From positions 26,785 to 90,784 of the forward strand of contig NZ_AJYK02000061.1 in assembly GCF_000286955.2 (NCBI RefSeq): 64,000 nt of DNA. Reading direction: 5' to 3'. A program made the translations under genes and the position numbers. Shown here piece after piece: positions 55,043 to 64,000 of this stretch. The DNA is from Vibrio rumoiensis 1S-45. Lineage in GTDB: Bacteria; Pseudomonadota; Gammaproteobacteria; Enterobacterales; Vibrionaceae. Position 1 is the stretch's first letter; every line of letters begins with the position of its first letter. The notes under the pieces are model-generated. The model saw nothing but the letters and a program-made list of their open reading frames with translations. It did not search any database and was not told the DNA's origin.

Positions 55043-57307
55043 TTAATTCATTTGCATTAACTGACTTACAAACCCATCGACTTGGGGGTTATTCGGTACC
55101 AATTGTTGTAGTTTTTTTGCATACACTAACGCCGAAGAATAATCCTTAAGTTCAATATATGCTTGAGAAATAGCGTATGCCAAATCAGGATTATTTGATG
55201 ATAGTTCATAGGCTTTTACTAATTCTTCTACCGCCTCTTTTGGCTTACCTACATCTTTTAACAATAGCGAATAAGTGTAGTGATATTGCATATTACTTGC
55301 CGCGTAATGTGTAGCATGACGTAATGGCTCTAATGCTTTCGATTTCTGTCCATCTCGCACATAACTCATTGCTTTCGCGTAATACAAGGTCGCATTTTCA
55401 GGTGCAATTTTTAGACCCTGTTCCAATATATCTCGAGCTTTACTTTCCTCTTTTTTTACACGGTAAACATCCGCAAGATTCACGTAAGCTGGGATAAAAA
55501 TAGGCTCTACATTAATCGCTTGTTTAAAATCAGCTTCGGCTTTATCCAGCTGCTTTAGACTCAACGCTAAATTTCCTAAGGCAACATGGGAAAAACCACG
55601 ATCCGCTTGATAAACTTGAGCTTGGCGATATTCATCTAACACTTTATTCAACTGGGTGCGGTCATCTTCTGTGGTACCAGACGTTAAAGGTGATTCAACC
55701 AAAATAGGTGCAAGCACTCTCGCCGCCTCAATTCTTACGGATAAATTTTTATCTGCAAGTAGAGTATGAATTAATCGCCAGCGTTGAGTAATTGGGAAAT
55801 TTTCAACGGCATCAATAGCGCCTAAGCGTTTTAACGGCTCGTCTTCTTTTATTGCGCGAGTAATCGCCACTACGGTATTCGCATCCGGCAATGTCGCCAT
55901 ACGAGTTAACGCTGACGCACGAATAATATCAGGATAATTCTTATCTTGAGCAATTTTAGAGAGCTCGGTACTCGACCTTAACAAGCCATTATCGGCATTG
56001 TGGAAAACCATCGAAAAATGCGACTGCCCTTGATATGGGCTATTTGGATACCATTTTTTCAATGTATCAACACTCCATTGTACGCTCTTATCTTGGTGAC
56101 AAGCATTACAAGCATTAGGAGAGTCCGTACTTAAGGTGAGATCTGGCCTTGGTACTTTAAAACTATGATCACGCCTTGGGTCAACTTGCATATAGGTCGT
56201 CGATGGCATGTGACAATCAACACATTGGTTACCCGCAGACATTTTCGCGTGTTTATGATGCTTATCCGTGTCGTACTCTGGCTGGCTATGACACTGGGTA
56301 CAGGTTTGATTACCGGTAAACTTTAACTTCCCAGAATGAGGGTTATGGCAATTACTGCAAGTCACGCCCTTTTCATGCATTTTGCTTTGCATAAACGAAC
56401 CCCATACATACACTTCATCTGCGATCTGTCCATCAGGGTAATACAGCTCAGGTGTAATTAACGACGGTTGGAAGGCATCAACAATATCTTGTGGGGATAC
56501 TCGATCTTTCAGTTGCGCTCGGCGTGCATGACAAGTTGCACACGTCTCAACTTGCTTTGATGGCACTAAAGGCTGTACTGACACCATTTTTCCTTCAGCA
56601 TTTTTATGGAAGATTGGCGTTTGTTGCTTAATATTGACATCATAACCTTGGTTAGCAATGCTCTTATCGCCTTTTGCCCACTTAAGGTGTTGAGACTCAT
56701 CACCATGACAAGCATTACAACTCACATTCAGAGCAGAAAATGTCGATTGATAGCTTTTGGTTTCAAGATTAAAATTTTTCTCAAAATCGGTAGAGTGGCA
56801 ATCTGCGCACATTTGATTCCAGTTTTGACCTTTGTTGGTCCAATGAAAAGTATCATTTGGGGCTTGATCAGGGTGTAAAATAAACCAACGCTGCCCACCT
56901 TCTTCTTTATTTCTGCTGTCCCAAGCAAAAGGTATAAACTGTTTACTTCCTTTTCCAGCATTAAACATATATTGCTGTAATGGTTGATAACCAAAGGTAT
57001 ATTCAATCTGAAGATGCTGAGTTTGACCTTGTTCATCGACAAAATCCACCCATAAGCGAGATTGTGCATCTTGTGAGAAGGTCGCTTTTTTTCCTAAATA
57101 CTCAATGCTACGGCCATCAAATTTGCCTAAGCTTGTTTTAACCGTTGCTTTTTCCATTGCATGAAAGTGATCCGATTGTTTCCAATCATCGACCTGTTGC
57201 TGGTGACAACTTGCACATTGCTCACTCGGCGTTGCAGCGTAAGCTGACATACCCAATAGAAAAGAAGCCATTATTACTACTAAAATAAATTGCACTTGTT
57301 TCTTCAC
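55043..57307 (-). CDS. Octahaem cytochrome c with C-terminal TPR repeats
   Basis: Periplasmic protein of 754 aa with a signal peptide (MKKQVQFILVVIMASFLLGMSAYA). Eight CxxCH sites are seen: CASCH, CADCH, CNACH, CATCH, CSNCH, CTQCH, CVDCH and CNACH, in the cytochrome c554-like order. After a HEAT-like stretch (about 470-540) come TPR units from about 570 to the end (NLALSLKQLDKAEADFKQAI and later). It is the last gene of the MoxR/Bat operon, 61 bp after batD. The family relates to multihaem nitrogen- or sulfur-compound reductases; its own substrate is not known. Confidence 0.85.
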   Translation of the reverse strand: MKKQVQFILVVIMASFLLGMSAYAATPSEQCASCHQQQVDDWKQSDHFHAMEKATVKTSLGKFDGRSIEYLGKKATFSQDAQSRLWVDFVDEQGQTQHLQIEYTFGYQPLQQYMFNAGKGSKQFIPFAWDSRNKEEGGQRWFILHPDQAPNDTFHWTNKGQNWNQMCADCHSTDFEKNFNLETKSYQSTFSALNVSCNACHGDESQHLKWAKGDKSIANQGYDVNIKQQTPIFHKNAEGKMVSVQPLVPSKQVETCATCHARRAQLKDRVSPQDIVDAFQPSLITPELYYPDGQIADEVYVWGSFMQSKMHEKGVTCSNCHNPHSGKLKFTGNQTCTQCHSQPEYDTDKHHKHAKMSAGNQCVDCHMPSTTYMQVDPRRDHSFKVPRPDLTLSTDSPNACNACHQDKSVQWSVDTLKKWYPNSPYQGQSHFSMVFHNADNGLLRSSTELSKIAQDKNYPDIIRASALTRMATLPDANTVVAITRAIKEDEPLKRLGAIDAVENFPITQRWRLIHTLLADKNLSVRIEAARVLAPILVESPLTSGTTEDDRTQLNKVLDEYRQAQVYQADRGFSHVALGNLALSLKQLDKAEADFKQAINVEPIFIPAYVNLADVYRVKKEESKARDILEQGLKIAPENATLYYAKAMSYVRDGQKSKALEPLRHATHYAASNMQYHYTYSLLLKDVGKPKEAVEELVKAYELSSNNPDLAYAISQAYIELKDYSSALVYAKKLQQLVPNNPQVDGFVSQLMQMN

Positions 57308-57368
57308 AAAATCTCGTCCATTTGTTGGTATTGTTTGCTGGTGTAGCGGCCCGATTTATCTAATTTCA

Positions 57369-58643
57369 TCAATGTTTATTCATGTTTTTAAGCGTTTCAT
57401 TGAGCTTTAAAGGCGTTAACAAACTTCTCGCGGTGCGCGAGGCTGGTTTAATTCTTCGCCAAAAACCTTTCCAATGAGAGGTTGACCCTTCTTCTATTAT
57501 GCCTTCCCCAATATCGGCTAACTCAGCACTTTCATTAAAAGCATAATACTGTGTTATTCGCTTTAATTTTATGTACAGAAGCAACCGAGATTGAGCGAAA
57601 TTTTTATTCCAAATGGAGCGCTGATATTGTAACGCAAGCGGCTGTTCATGAGTTTTAAAATAGCGTTTAATACCAATAACCAACAATACAATCACGATTA
57701 AGGCTACCACTATAGAAACAATCACAGACCAATAAGTTTTAATAAATGAACGAGGCGTATGGGTGACACTAAATGCTTTTCCTTTTAGCGTAACGGATTC
57801 CACCTTATTTTCTTTGGTATTCCACCATTTTAAGTGTAAATCCGGAAAGCTTACTTTCCCGCCTTCTTGCAGTACATAAACGACTTGGTCTTGTCGGCTA
57901 GAAAGGTAATCACCACGTACACTTTTATCGATGAGCTGAGCAGGATCAGCATAAGATTGGTATTGCGGCTTTGACTGACTTTTTAGCACTTGTGGTAATA
58001 AAATGGATAATGAGTCATTCGCTTCAATCTTTATTGTACGAGTCACCGCATCGCCCACTTTCATGCCCTCTCGAGTGGTTTGCCAATCTTGAGTGACAGT
58101 GACATTGCTGGCGGCAAACCATTGATCTTTTTCAGTTAACTTCCCACTTGGCAGTCGAGCTTGTAAAGACAGTTTATTTGTCCATAGTGTTCCTTGGGTC
58201 TTCTTTGCGTTATCACCGGCAATATTGACCGTAATCGGTAATGCTGGAATAGTAAACGTCCCTGAACTTTGTGGATACAGCGTTAATTCCCAACGCTGGT
58301 GAGCCCAAGTCTCGCCATCTTTTCTTGACGTGTAATTGGTCGCCAATGCATTTCTTTGTTTAACTACAAGGTTGGGGATATCTATATGACCAATGGTGGT
58401 AGGTCCAACAAACCAACGAGGGGTACTAATATCAATGGTCAAAATAACTTGTTCAGTGACTGAGTAGGCTTTGGAGGTGTCTGCTTGATCTGCTCCTAAC
58501 CAAGCCTTCACTTCAACAACATGACTGTCGACTTGTCCGTTGCTGACATTGTTAGATGCTCCAATCGCATAGGCTATTCTCATCGGTAAAGTTAACGTGA
58601 GTAAAACCAATCCAACAATGGCCATCATTCGAGACATATTCAT
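57369..58643 (-). CDS. BatD/oxygen-tolerance-like membrane protein
   Basis: Protein of 424 aa with a signal or anchor at the N-terminus (MNMSRMMAIVGLVLLTLTLP), a long periplasmic beta-rich part and a membrane span near residues 309-332 (TYWSVIVSIVVALIVIVLLVIGI), then a cytoplasmic tail. The pattern matches BatD of Bacteroides Bat operons. Its start overlaps the stop of the upstream VWA gene. Confidence 0.82.
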   Translation of the reverse strand: MNMSRMMAIVGLVLLTLTLPMRIAYAIGASNNVSNGQVDSHVVEVKAWLGADQADTSKAYSVTEQVILTIDISTPRWFVGPTTIGHIDIPNLVVKQRNALATNYTSRKDGETWAHQRWELTLYPQSSGTFTIPALPITVNIAGDNAKKTQGTLWTNKLSLQARLPSGKLTEKDQWFAASNVTVTQDWQTTREGMKVGDAVTRTIKIEANDSLSILLPQVLKSQSKPQYQSYADPAQLIDKSVRGDYLSSRQDQVVYVLQEGGKVSFPDLHLKWWNTKENKVESVTLKGKAFSVTHTPRSFIKTYWSVIVSIVVALIVIVLLVIGIKRYFKTHEQPLALQYQRSIWNKNFAQSRLLLYIKLKRITQYYAFNESAELADIGEGIIEEGSTSHWKGFWRRIKPASRTARSLLTPLKLNETLKNMNKH

Positions 58644-60388
58644 TATTGCACCTCTTGCGTTTTGGGTAGATTACTTTGGCTATTAGAGGTGCCATTTTCG
58701 GGAGAAGACTGAGATAGACTGCCTTTGCCTGGGACATCTTGCTGAAGCTGTAACATGAATTTACGACTTAAAAAGAATTTAGGATCCGCATCGACTTTCT
58801 TTAACCACTTATTGGCTAATTCATCGCTACCAAGAATTTGCTCGGCGGTCATATTTTGTTTCACGGTTTCTTCTGCGGACGCTTGTTCTTCTGCACCATC
58901 TCCTGTTTGTGGCTCATCGTTTAGCTCTCGGCTATTACCAGGACCATCCGCCGTACCCGTTTGGCTTTTGCTCATACGGTTTACATCATCCACAATCCCT
59001 AGAATGACTTTTAAGTTATGTTCGACGTTTTTACGTAATTCAGGGGACAAATCAGCTTTTTTATCTAACTGGCGTAACAGGCTTCTTGCTGCGACATATT
59101 CTCGCTGACGAGCAAGCGCGCTTGCCGCGTAATACAAACCCAAATCAGAATCGGCTTCGACAAACTCGCTTTGGGCTAACTTGTATTCTGCCGCGTAATA
59201 ATAGGCAATTCCTTTTCTCATGGGATCTTCAAAGTGTTTTGCCGCTTCAAGGTAATTGAGCTTATTAAATTGACGTTGCCCTTGTTGATCGGGTGTGAGC
59301 CACAGGTCCATCCATACTTGAGTCACTTTATCCCACGTTGAGATCTCAACCACTTTTGTTTTTGTTTCTGCTTTTAAATAAACAGACGCTTGCGCTTGAT
59401 GAGGCGTCATACCTATTGTAAACGCACCGATTAAGCACCATTGAACTAACCAACCTTTACGGAACCAAAAGAGCATTAAAACCGCCATCACAATAATAAA
59501 TGGGTGGCTCATATCCTTCCAAGGCATTGCGGATTCACCATTAATTTGCATGTTACGTTCAATGGCATTATTCAAGGTTTTAAGATCAGAATCATCCACT
59601 GTCGTAGTGATAACACGCCCGTCGGTTTTATCGGCAAGTTGATTTAACGATTTCATATCAATCGGGTTATTTGTCGCAATATCAGGGTTCCCTGCTGCTA
59701 AAATTAACAATTGATAAGGCTTGTCTTTAAAAAACTCACCGTAAGCATCAATGGCTTTTGGTGTCACACCATCGGTTACCAACAAAACCGTTCCACCGGG
59801 TGAGCCATTAAGTAAATTATCAATCACAGGTAAGGTTTTCTCAGCAAACTTTCCAGCTGTAGGCATAATATCGGGCGTAATCGCGGCTAAAAATGGAGCA
59901 AATACGGCGCTATCTTGAGTTAAAGGCATTGCGGTATGGGCGCTACCTGCATAAACCACAAGCCCGGTTTTCCCACCCGCTCGTAAATTAAGAAGATCTC
60001 GGATTTTCTGTTTTGAACGCTCAAGACGACTTGGAGGCAAATCCTTTTCAAGCATCGATTGCGAGTTATCTAACACCACGACCATCGCCGCTTTATCTTC
60101 ACCAAAAGGCGATGCTTCACGTTGCCAGCTGGGTCCGGCACACACAATAATGCCAAGTGCCGTACACACAGCGAGCAATTTAAGAGGAAGCTGTTTTTTC
60201 CAACCTTGCTCACCAATGGTTAAAACTTCACGTAAATGCTGCGGTATAATATCTGACAGTTCGGATTTCGTATCAAAGCGCCAGCGTAGAAATATAATCA
60301 CGCCAAAAGGAATAAAGCAGATTAACCACCACGGACGAATAAAGTGAAACTGAGTAAAAAATTGCTGCCAAAGAAGTGAATCAAACAT
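58643..60388 (-). CDS. VWA and TPR protein, BatB/BatC-like
   Basis: Protein of 581 aa with two membrane spans before the VWA domain and one after it. The MIDAS motif is VVLDNSQSMLEKD (near residue 106). After a third span (near 315-335) comes a region with TPR-like helices (KLNYLEAAKHFEDPMRKGIAYYY...), ending in a Ser/Glu-rich tail. It joins BatB-like and BatC-like parts in one chain. Its start overlaps batA by 8 bp. Confidence 0.85.
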   Translation of the reverse strand: MFDSLLWQQFFTQFHFIRPWWLICFIPFGVIIFLRWRFDTKSELSDIIPQHLREVLTIGEQGWKKQLPLKLLAVCTALGIIVCAGPSWQREASPFGEDKAAMVVVLDNSQSMLEKDLPPSRLERSKQKIRDLLNLRAGGKTGLVVYAGSAHTAMPLTQDSAVFAPFLAAITPDIMPTAGKFAEKTLPVIDNLLNGSPGGTVLLVTDGVTPKAIDAYGEFFKDKPYQLLILAAGNPDIATNNPIDMKSLNQLADKTDGRVITTTVDDSDLKTLNNAIERNMQINGESAMPWKDMSHPFIIVMAVLMLFWFRKGWLVQWCLIGAFTIGMTPHQAQASVYLKAETKTKVVEISTWDKVTQVWMDLWLTPDQQGQRQFNKLNYLEAAKHFEDPMRKGIAYYYAAEYKLAQSEFVEADSDLGLYYAASALARQREYVAARSLLRQLDKKADLSPELRKNVEHNLKVILGIVDDVNRMSKSQTGTADGPGNSRELNDEPQTGDGAEEQASAEETVKQNMTAEQILGSDELANKWLKKVDADPKFFLSRKFMLQLQQDVPGKGSLSQSSPENGTSNSQSNLPKTQEVQ

Positions 60389-61439
60389 GTTCCTCTCCTT
60401 GCTGTTCAGCTTTATTACTGAGGGCGAGTTCTATCCGATTAGTACGAATACGTTTTATGGTCATTAATGCAAAAGCCAGCAAGTACAAGATCATCACAAC
60501 CGATATGAAATAATGCTGTAATGACACTTTCGGACGGTAGGTCGTGCTTTCGTACAATTTAGGTTCTAACTTGTTAATATCGTCATAAGCTGTTTTCAAG
60601 CCTTCTCGATCTTTTGCCTGAAAGGCTTGTCCACCCGTATCCTGCGCGATTTGATTGATCACATCCATATCCAACGCTTGCTCTCCGACCGTACTCGGAT
60701 CGCCCATGGCAATGACATAAATTCGAACGTTTTTGGCAGCGGCAACTTTCGCTGCATCAATAGGCTCTACAAAGCTGCCGGTATCATTACCATCCGTTAG
60801 AATAATCGCGACTTTTTCACGATCAGGTGTGCCATTTTTCGTACCCTGTTCAAACGTTTTTATCGATAACCCTATCGCATCACCAAGGTGCGTGCTTTCA
60901 CCAGCCATCGCTACATCGGTTTGATCAAGCAAGGTTAACCAAGCTTGATGATCAGCAGTAAATGGCGTTTGCACAAAAGCGGCATCTCCAAATAAAATCA
61001 ACCCCAAACGATCCCCTTCACGCTGCGCGACAAAATCTTTTAACACCAATTTCGTAGCATCAAGTCGGTTAATTTTTTGGCCATCGGGATTGGTAAAATC
61101 TTGTTCTGACATCGAGCCGGACAAATCCACCGCCACCATGACATCTCGTCCCATGCTCTCACGCGTTTGTGGCTCACCCAGCATTTTAGGTTGCGCTAAA
61201 GCAATTACCACGCATAACCAAGACGTTAATAATATAATGCGTTGCCACCAGCTTGACTTTAATTGTGCTGCGCCTTGTGATGGCTCTTCACCTAAAGTTT
61301 TACTAAGCAAATCAAAAAATGGGACTTTCACTGCGGTACGCTTGGTGCGATAAGCGGGTACAAACCAATAAATCAAAAGCGGTAAAGGAAGGATCCACAA
61401 CCACATTGGTGTTGCCAATTCTAATGAAGAGGTGATCAT
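60381..61439 (-). CDS. VWA-domain protein, BatA-like
   Basis: Protein of 352 aa anchored by N-terminal spans (MWLWILPLPLLIYWFVP and SWWQRIILLTSWLCVVIALA) and a C-terminal span. The VWA domain with MIDAS AVDLSGSMSEQD (near residue 109) and later LTDGNDTGS is exposed between them. VWA proteins of this type work with MoxR AAA+ ATPases to mature or control partner proteins. The start overlaps the DUF4381 gene by 4 bp (ATGA). Confidence 0.88.
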   Translation of the reverse strand: MITSSLELATPMWLWILPLPLLIYWFVPAYRTKRTAVKVPFFDLLSKTLGEEPSQGAAQLKSSWWQRIILLTSWLCVVIALAQPKMLGEPQTRESMGRDVMVAVDLSGSMSEQDFTNPDGQKINRLDATKLVLKDFVAQREGDRLGLILFGDAAFVQTPFTADHQAWLTLLDQTDVAMAGESTHLGDAIGLSIKTFEQGTKNGTPDREKVAIILTDGNDTGSFVEPIDAAKVAAAKNVRIYVIAMGDPSTVGEQALDMDVINQIAQDTGGQAFQAKDREGLKTAYDDINKLEPKLYESTTYRPKVSLQHYFISVVMILYLLAFALMTIKRIRTNRIELALSNKAEQQGEEHV

Positions 61440-61930
61440 TGTACCTCCTTCATTTGATGTAATTTAAACCAATCTAGGCAATATTGTTTCAGTGTATTTT
61501 TATCAGACTGACCTAAAGCATATTGCTTGGAAGTTAACGCCAACATCCAAGAATCGCCCAATGTCGCTTCGAGTTTTAGGCTGCTTTGCATTGGATATTC
61601 AGTCATCGTAGAAAGAAATTCTTGACCAAATAAAGAATGATAACTGGGATTAAGATGCCCCATAACCCGTTTGATGATGACAAATAATTTATATTCAAAT
61701 TTAGGATCATCTATCGATAATCCTTCCGTTACTTGAATAGCCTCCAATCGGTAGCGATTGAACCACCAGCGTTGAACCGCTTTATAACCAAAATAGATCA
61801 ACACGATACATATTATCGTTCCGAGTATTTTCCAGCCTAAAGTTTGAGGCATCCAACTGACATGATCAGGCATGCCTACATCTTGTAAGCCACGTAAAAT
61901 ATACGAACCGGGTGGTGCTGGCTGTGTCAT
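61436..61930 (-). CDS. DUF4381 membrane protein
   Basis: Protein of 164 aa with a single membrane span near residues 32-50 (ILGTIICIVLIYFGYKAV) and a cytoplasmic helical domain with the DUF4381 features (WFNRYRLEAI, LNPSYHSLFGQEFL). The family is found only in such MoxR/VWA operons. It overlaps both neighbours by 4 bp. Confidence 0.85.
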   Translation of the reverse strand: MTQPAPPGSYILRGLQDVGMPDHVSWMPQTLGWKILGTIICIVLIYFGYKAVQRWWFNRYRLEAIQVTEGLSIDDPKFEYKLFVIIKRVMGHLNPSYHSLFGQEFLSTMTEYPMQSSLKLEATLGDSWMLALTSKQYALGQSDKNTLKQYCLDWFKLHQMKEVQ

Positions 61931-62871
61931 GCCATACCTCCTATTGAACGCTTAAATTGCTTAATATGATCGCCTTGGGTATCCAATTCAATTAACGGCA
62001 TTTTATTCATTGCCATTATCTTTACTAATTGATCACGCTTTAAATTACTTTGAGAAAGTAAACTTTCATTCGCCGCACTCACTTTGCTTTGCGAATCTAA
62101 ACTCAATTGATATTGACCATCACCAATGACCCAACGACTTTTAGCTGTATGATCAGGCAGTGATTGTTCCATAGGATCGGACACTAAAATACTCAGCACA
62201 TCATTATGCTGTTGTAAGTGTTGCAGGCGTTTGATGTCCTGTTCTGACGTGTCGTGCCAATCGCTAATAATCACAATAGTGGCCGCTTTCAACTTTAATT
62301 GTGCAATGCTTTTTAGCCAGTCACTAAAGTGAACAGTAGAGATATTTTTTGATCCCACATTCAGATCTTGGTTATAACGAGCCACATGGCGCAGCTCTCT
62401 TAATAAATCGTTTTGCGAACGTTGGGCTTTGTGGTGGACGATTCGCTCAGGAGTCACAAAACTGAACCCAACACGATCATTATCTTTCAAAACTCGCCAC
62501 CCAGTTAAAGCCGCAATTTCAGCCGCCACAACCGATTTCATAACACTTGTTGAAGAAAAAAACATACCGCTGCGTTGATCAACTGCCACCAACACATTGC
62601 GATCTTTCTCTTCGGTGTACATTCTTACGTGTGGTTTACCGGTACGAATCGTCACCTTCCAATCAAGGTTACGAATGTCATCACCTAGTTGATAATGGCG
62701 AAGTTCTTCAAAATTTAAACCTCGCCCACGAAAGCGTGAATTATGACGCCCAGCCAAAGCCGTACCTGCATTCATTTTAGGTAGAAAACTGAATGAATGT
62801 GCCTGACTTTGCAGCCGAACTAATTGTGAAAAGTCACTGTATATCCTTGGGTCAAGAACTTGTGTTGCCAT
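61927..62871 (-). CDS. DUF58 domain protein
   Basis: Protein of 314 aa from ATG 62871 (AGAGAGGT upstream). The DUF58 block ELRHYQLGDDIRNLDWKVTIRTGKPHVR is intact, and a VWA-like fold follows (VLVAVDQRSGMFF). DUF58 proteins accompany MoxR ATPases. No membrane span is seen. Confidence 0.9.
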   Translation of the reverse strand: MATQVLDPRIYSDFSQLVRLQSQAHSFSFLPKMNAGTALAGRHNSRFRGRGLNFEELRHYQLGDDIRNLDWKVTIRTGKPHVRMYTEEKDRNVLVAVDQRSGMFFSSTSVMKSVVAAEIAALTGWRVLKDNDRVGFSFVTPERIVHHKAQRSQNDLLRELRHVARYNQDLNVGSKNISTVHFSDWLKSIAQLKLKAATIVIISDWHDTSEQDIKRLQHLQQHNDVLSILVSDPMEQSLPDHTAKSRWVIGDGQYQLSLDSQSKVSAANESLLSQSNLKRDQLVKIMAMNKMPLIELDTQGDHIKQFKRSIGGMA

Positions 62872-62881
62872 AGCGACCTCT

Positions 62882-63883
62882 CTAACCAATCGTGACGGTA
62901 TTCAATAATTCATTAACCACTTGCTGGTGCGTGATGCCATCTGCCAATGCATCATAAGAAAGAATGAAACGATGGCCCAGAACCATTGGAACAACGGCTC
63001 GAATATCATCTGGGATCACATGATCTCGGCCTGCTAACCAAGCTTGGGCACGTGCACATTTATCCAACGCTATGGATGCGCGAGGACTAGAACCCACTTC
63101 AATCCAAGTGGACAGTGAAGAGTTTGGGTAATCTTGTGGCTTACGAGTCGCCATAATCAAATTCACGATATAATCTTCTACCATATCGGACACTTCAATT
63201 TTTGAAATTTGCTTACGTGCTTCAAAAACCGCATTGATATCAAAAGCGAAACGTTCAGGTTCATCTGTACCATTAGCAGAAAGGTCTTTTTCATCATCAC
63301 GGCTCTCTTCATGACGAACAAGACGAATAATATCTTTTTCAGCCGCTGCATCTGGATAATCTACATCTACTTTTAATAGAAACCGATCCATTTGCGCTTC
63401 AGGCAGAGGATAAGTCCCTTCTTGTTCTATCGGATTTTGTGTCGCCAGCACCATGAAAAGCTCAGGTAATTGGTGAGTCTTATCCCCAACGGTAATCGTG
63501 CCTTCCGCCATTGCTTCTAATAAAGCGGCTTGAACTTTAGCTGGCGCACGGTTGATTTCATCCGCAAGAACGATGTTATTAAAAATAGGCCCGGCTTGAA
63601 AATGCAGTTGATGCTTCCCTTCGACTTCTTGATACAACTCTGTGCCTGTAACATCGGAAGGGAGTAAATCTGGCGTAAATTGAATGCGACCAAATTGAGT
63701 TTGCAGTGCATTCGCGAGTGCTTTAACTGAACGAGTCTTTGCCGTACCAGGTAAACCTTCAAGTAAAATATGCCCACCAGTCAACAGACCCAACACCAAC
63801 GAATTAACCACATGAGATTGGCCAACCACAGATTGTGCAACCTGATCATTAAGAGCTTGTATTAAATCGCGAGCTGTCGTCAT
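62882..63883 (-). CDS. MoxR-family AAA+ ATPase
   Basis: ATPase of 333 aa that heads the Bat operon. Walker A is LLEGLPGTAKTRSVKALA (near residue 40), Walker B NIVLADEINRAPAKVQAALLEAM, sensor 1 ATQNPIEQEGTYPLPEAQMDRFL. MoxR ATPases act as chaperones in the assembly of metal-containing complexes. The first gene of seven on this strand, with an AT-rich upstream region (63884-64000) in which I see no clear site. Confidence 0.93.
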   Translation of the reverse strand: MTTARDLIQALNDQVAQSVVGQSHVVNSLVLGLLTGGHILLEGLPGTAKTRSVKALANALQTQFGRIQFTPDLLPSDVTGTELYQEVEGKHQLHFQAGPIFNNIVLADEINRAPAKVQAALLEAMAEGTITVGDKTHQLPELFMVLATQNPIEQEGTYPLPEAQMDRFLLKVDVDYPDAAAEKDIIRLVRHEESRDDEKDLSANGTDEPERFAFDINAVFEARKQISKIEVSDMVEDYIVNLIMATRKPQDYPNSSLSTWIEVGSSPRASIALDKCARAQAWLAGRDHVIPDDIRAVVPMVLGHRFILSYDALADGITHQQVVNELLNTVTIG

Positions 63884-64000
63884 AAATCCCTCGTATATTT
63901 AAATCCACAAATAAATATATTCAATTATTTAATATAAAATTAAGTGGCTATTCACCATGATTATATTAACCTTCAATATTAATAATAGAATGCGATGAAA

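Overview
The window looks like a chromosomal segment of a marine gamma-proteobacterium of the Vibrionaceae. GC content is moderate to low. The gene content is typical of Vibrio: narQP/napFDABC, nirBD-nirC-cobA, fruBKA with Cra, a split gcv locus, a pstSCAB set without phoU, YeeX, YceH and an alginate lyase. Several of these loci sit on chromosome 2 in Vibrio cholerae, so a secondary chromosome is plausible, but this is inference. No rRNA, tRNA, IS element or CRISPR array was seen.

Layout. 1-1.7 kb: 3' part of a CobT-like VWA protein. 1.7-5.6 kb: pstSCAB behind a strong PhoB box. 5.6-6.2 kb: a small membrane-protein gene that appears frameshifted. 6.2-13.6 kb: narQP divergent from napFDABC plus a 45-aa membrane protein, with FNR-like and NarP sites between them. 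13.6-19.6 kb: glutathione peroxidase, nirBD, nirC, cobA and cytochrome b562. 19.7-25.8 kb: a purine-catabolic cluster (8-oxoguanine-deaminase-like amidohydrolase, NMT1-type ABC transporter, guanine-deaminase-like enzyme, IPNS-like 2OG-Fe(II) oxygenase) carrying three copies of an RNA element that I identify as the NMT1/xanthine riboswitch. 25.8-32 kb: GIY-YIG protein, YceH, YeeX, a DUF2057 protein, a PL7 alginate lyase with two carbohydrate-binding regions, and a DEAD-box helicase. 32-37.3 kb: cra/fruR and fruBKA with three Cra operators. 37.4-39.7 kb: an RluA-type pseudouridine synthase and a MarC protein. 40-47.3 kb: gcvT, AgcS symporter, XRE-cupin regulator, gcvH, gcvP. 47.4-51.2 kb: an accessory stretch (Fic protein, two GNATs, MsrA, RRF_GI-like protein) in which the 3' end and terminator of gcvP reappear as a decayed copy beyond the fic gene. 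51.3-55 kb: RhlE-like helicase and katG. 55-63.9 kb: a MoxR/Bat operon (MoxR, DUF58, DUF4381, two VWA proteins, BatD) ending in an eight-haem cytochrome c with TPRs.

How the genes work together. The nap and nir genes reduce nitrate to nitrite in the periplasm, import nitrite and reduce it to ammonium. CobA supplies the siroheme precursor, NarQP senses nitrate/nitrite, and predicted FNR and NarP sites join both promoters to one anaerobic signal. The fru and gcv loci each carry a local regulator with palindromes in the adjoining control region. The most interesting part is the purine cluster: transporter, both deaminase-type enzymes and an uncharacterised dioxygenase are bracketed by three riboswitch copies, which makes the dioxygenase a candidate purine (perhaps xanthine) oxidising enzyme. 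Second is the fic islet, where three 29-bp inverted repeats at a 34-bp period lie upstream of a Fic protein with a C-terminal winged helix. Third is the linkage of a MoxR/Bat system to a multihaem cytochrome.
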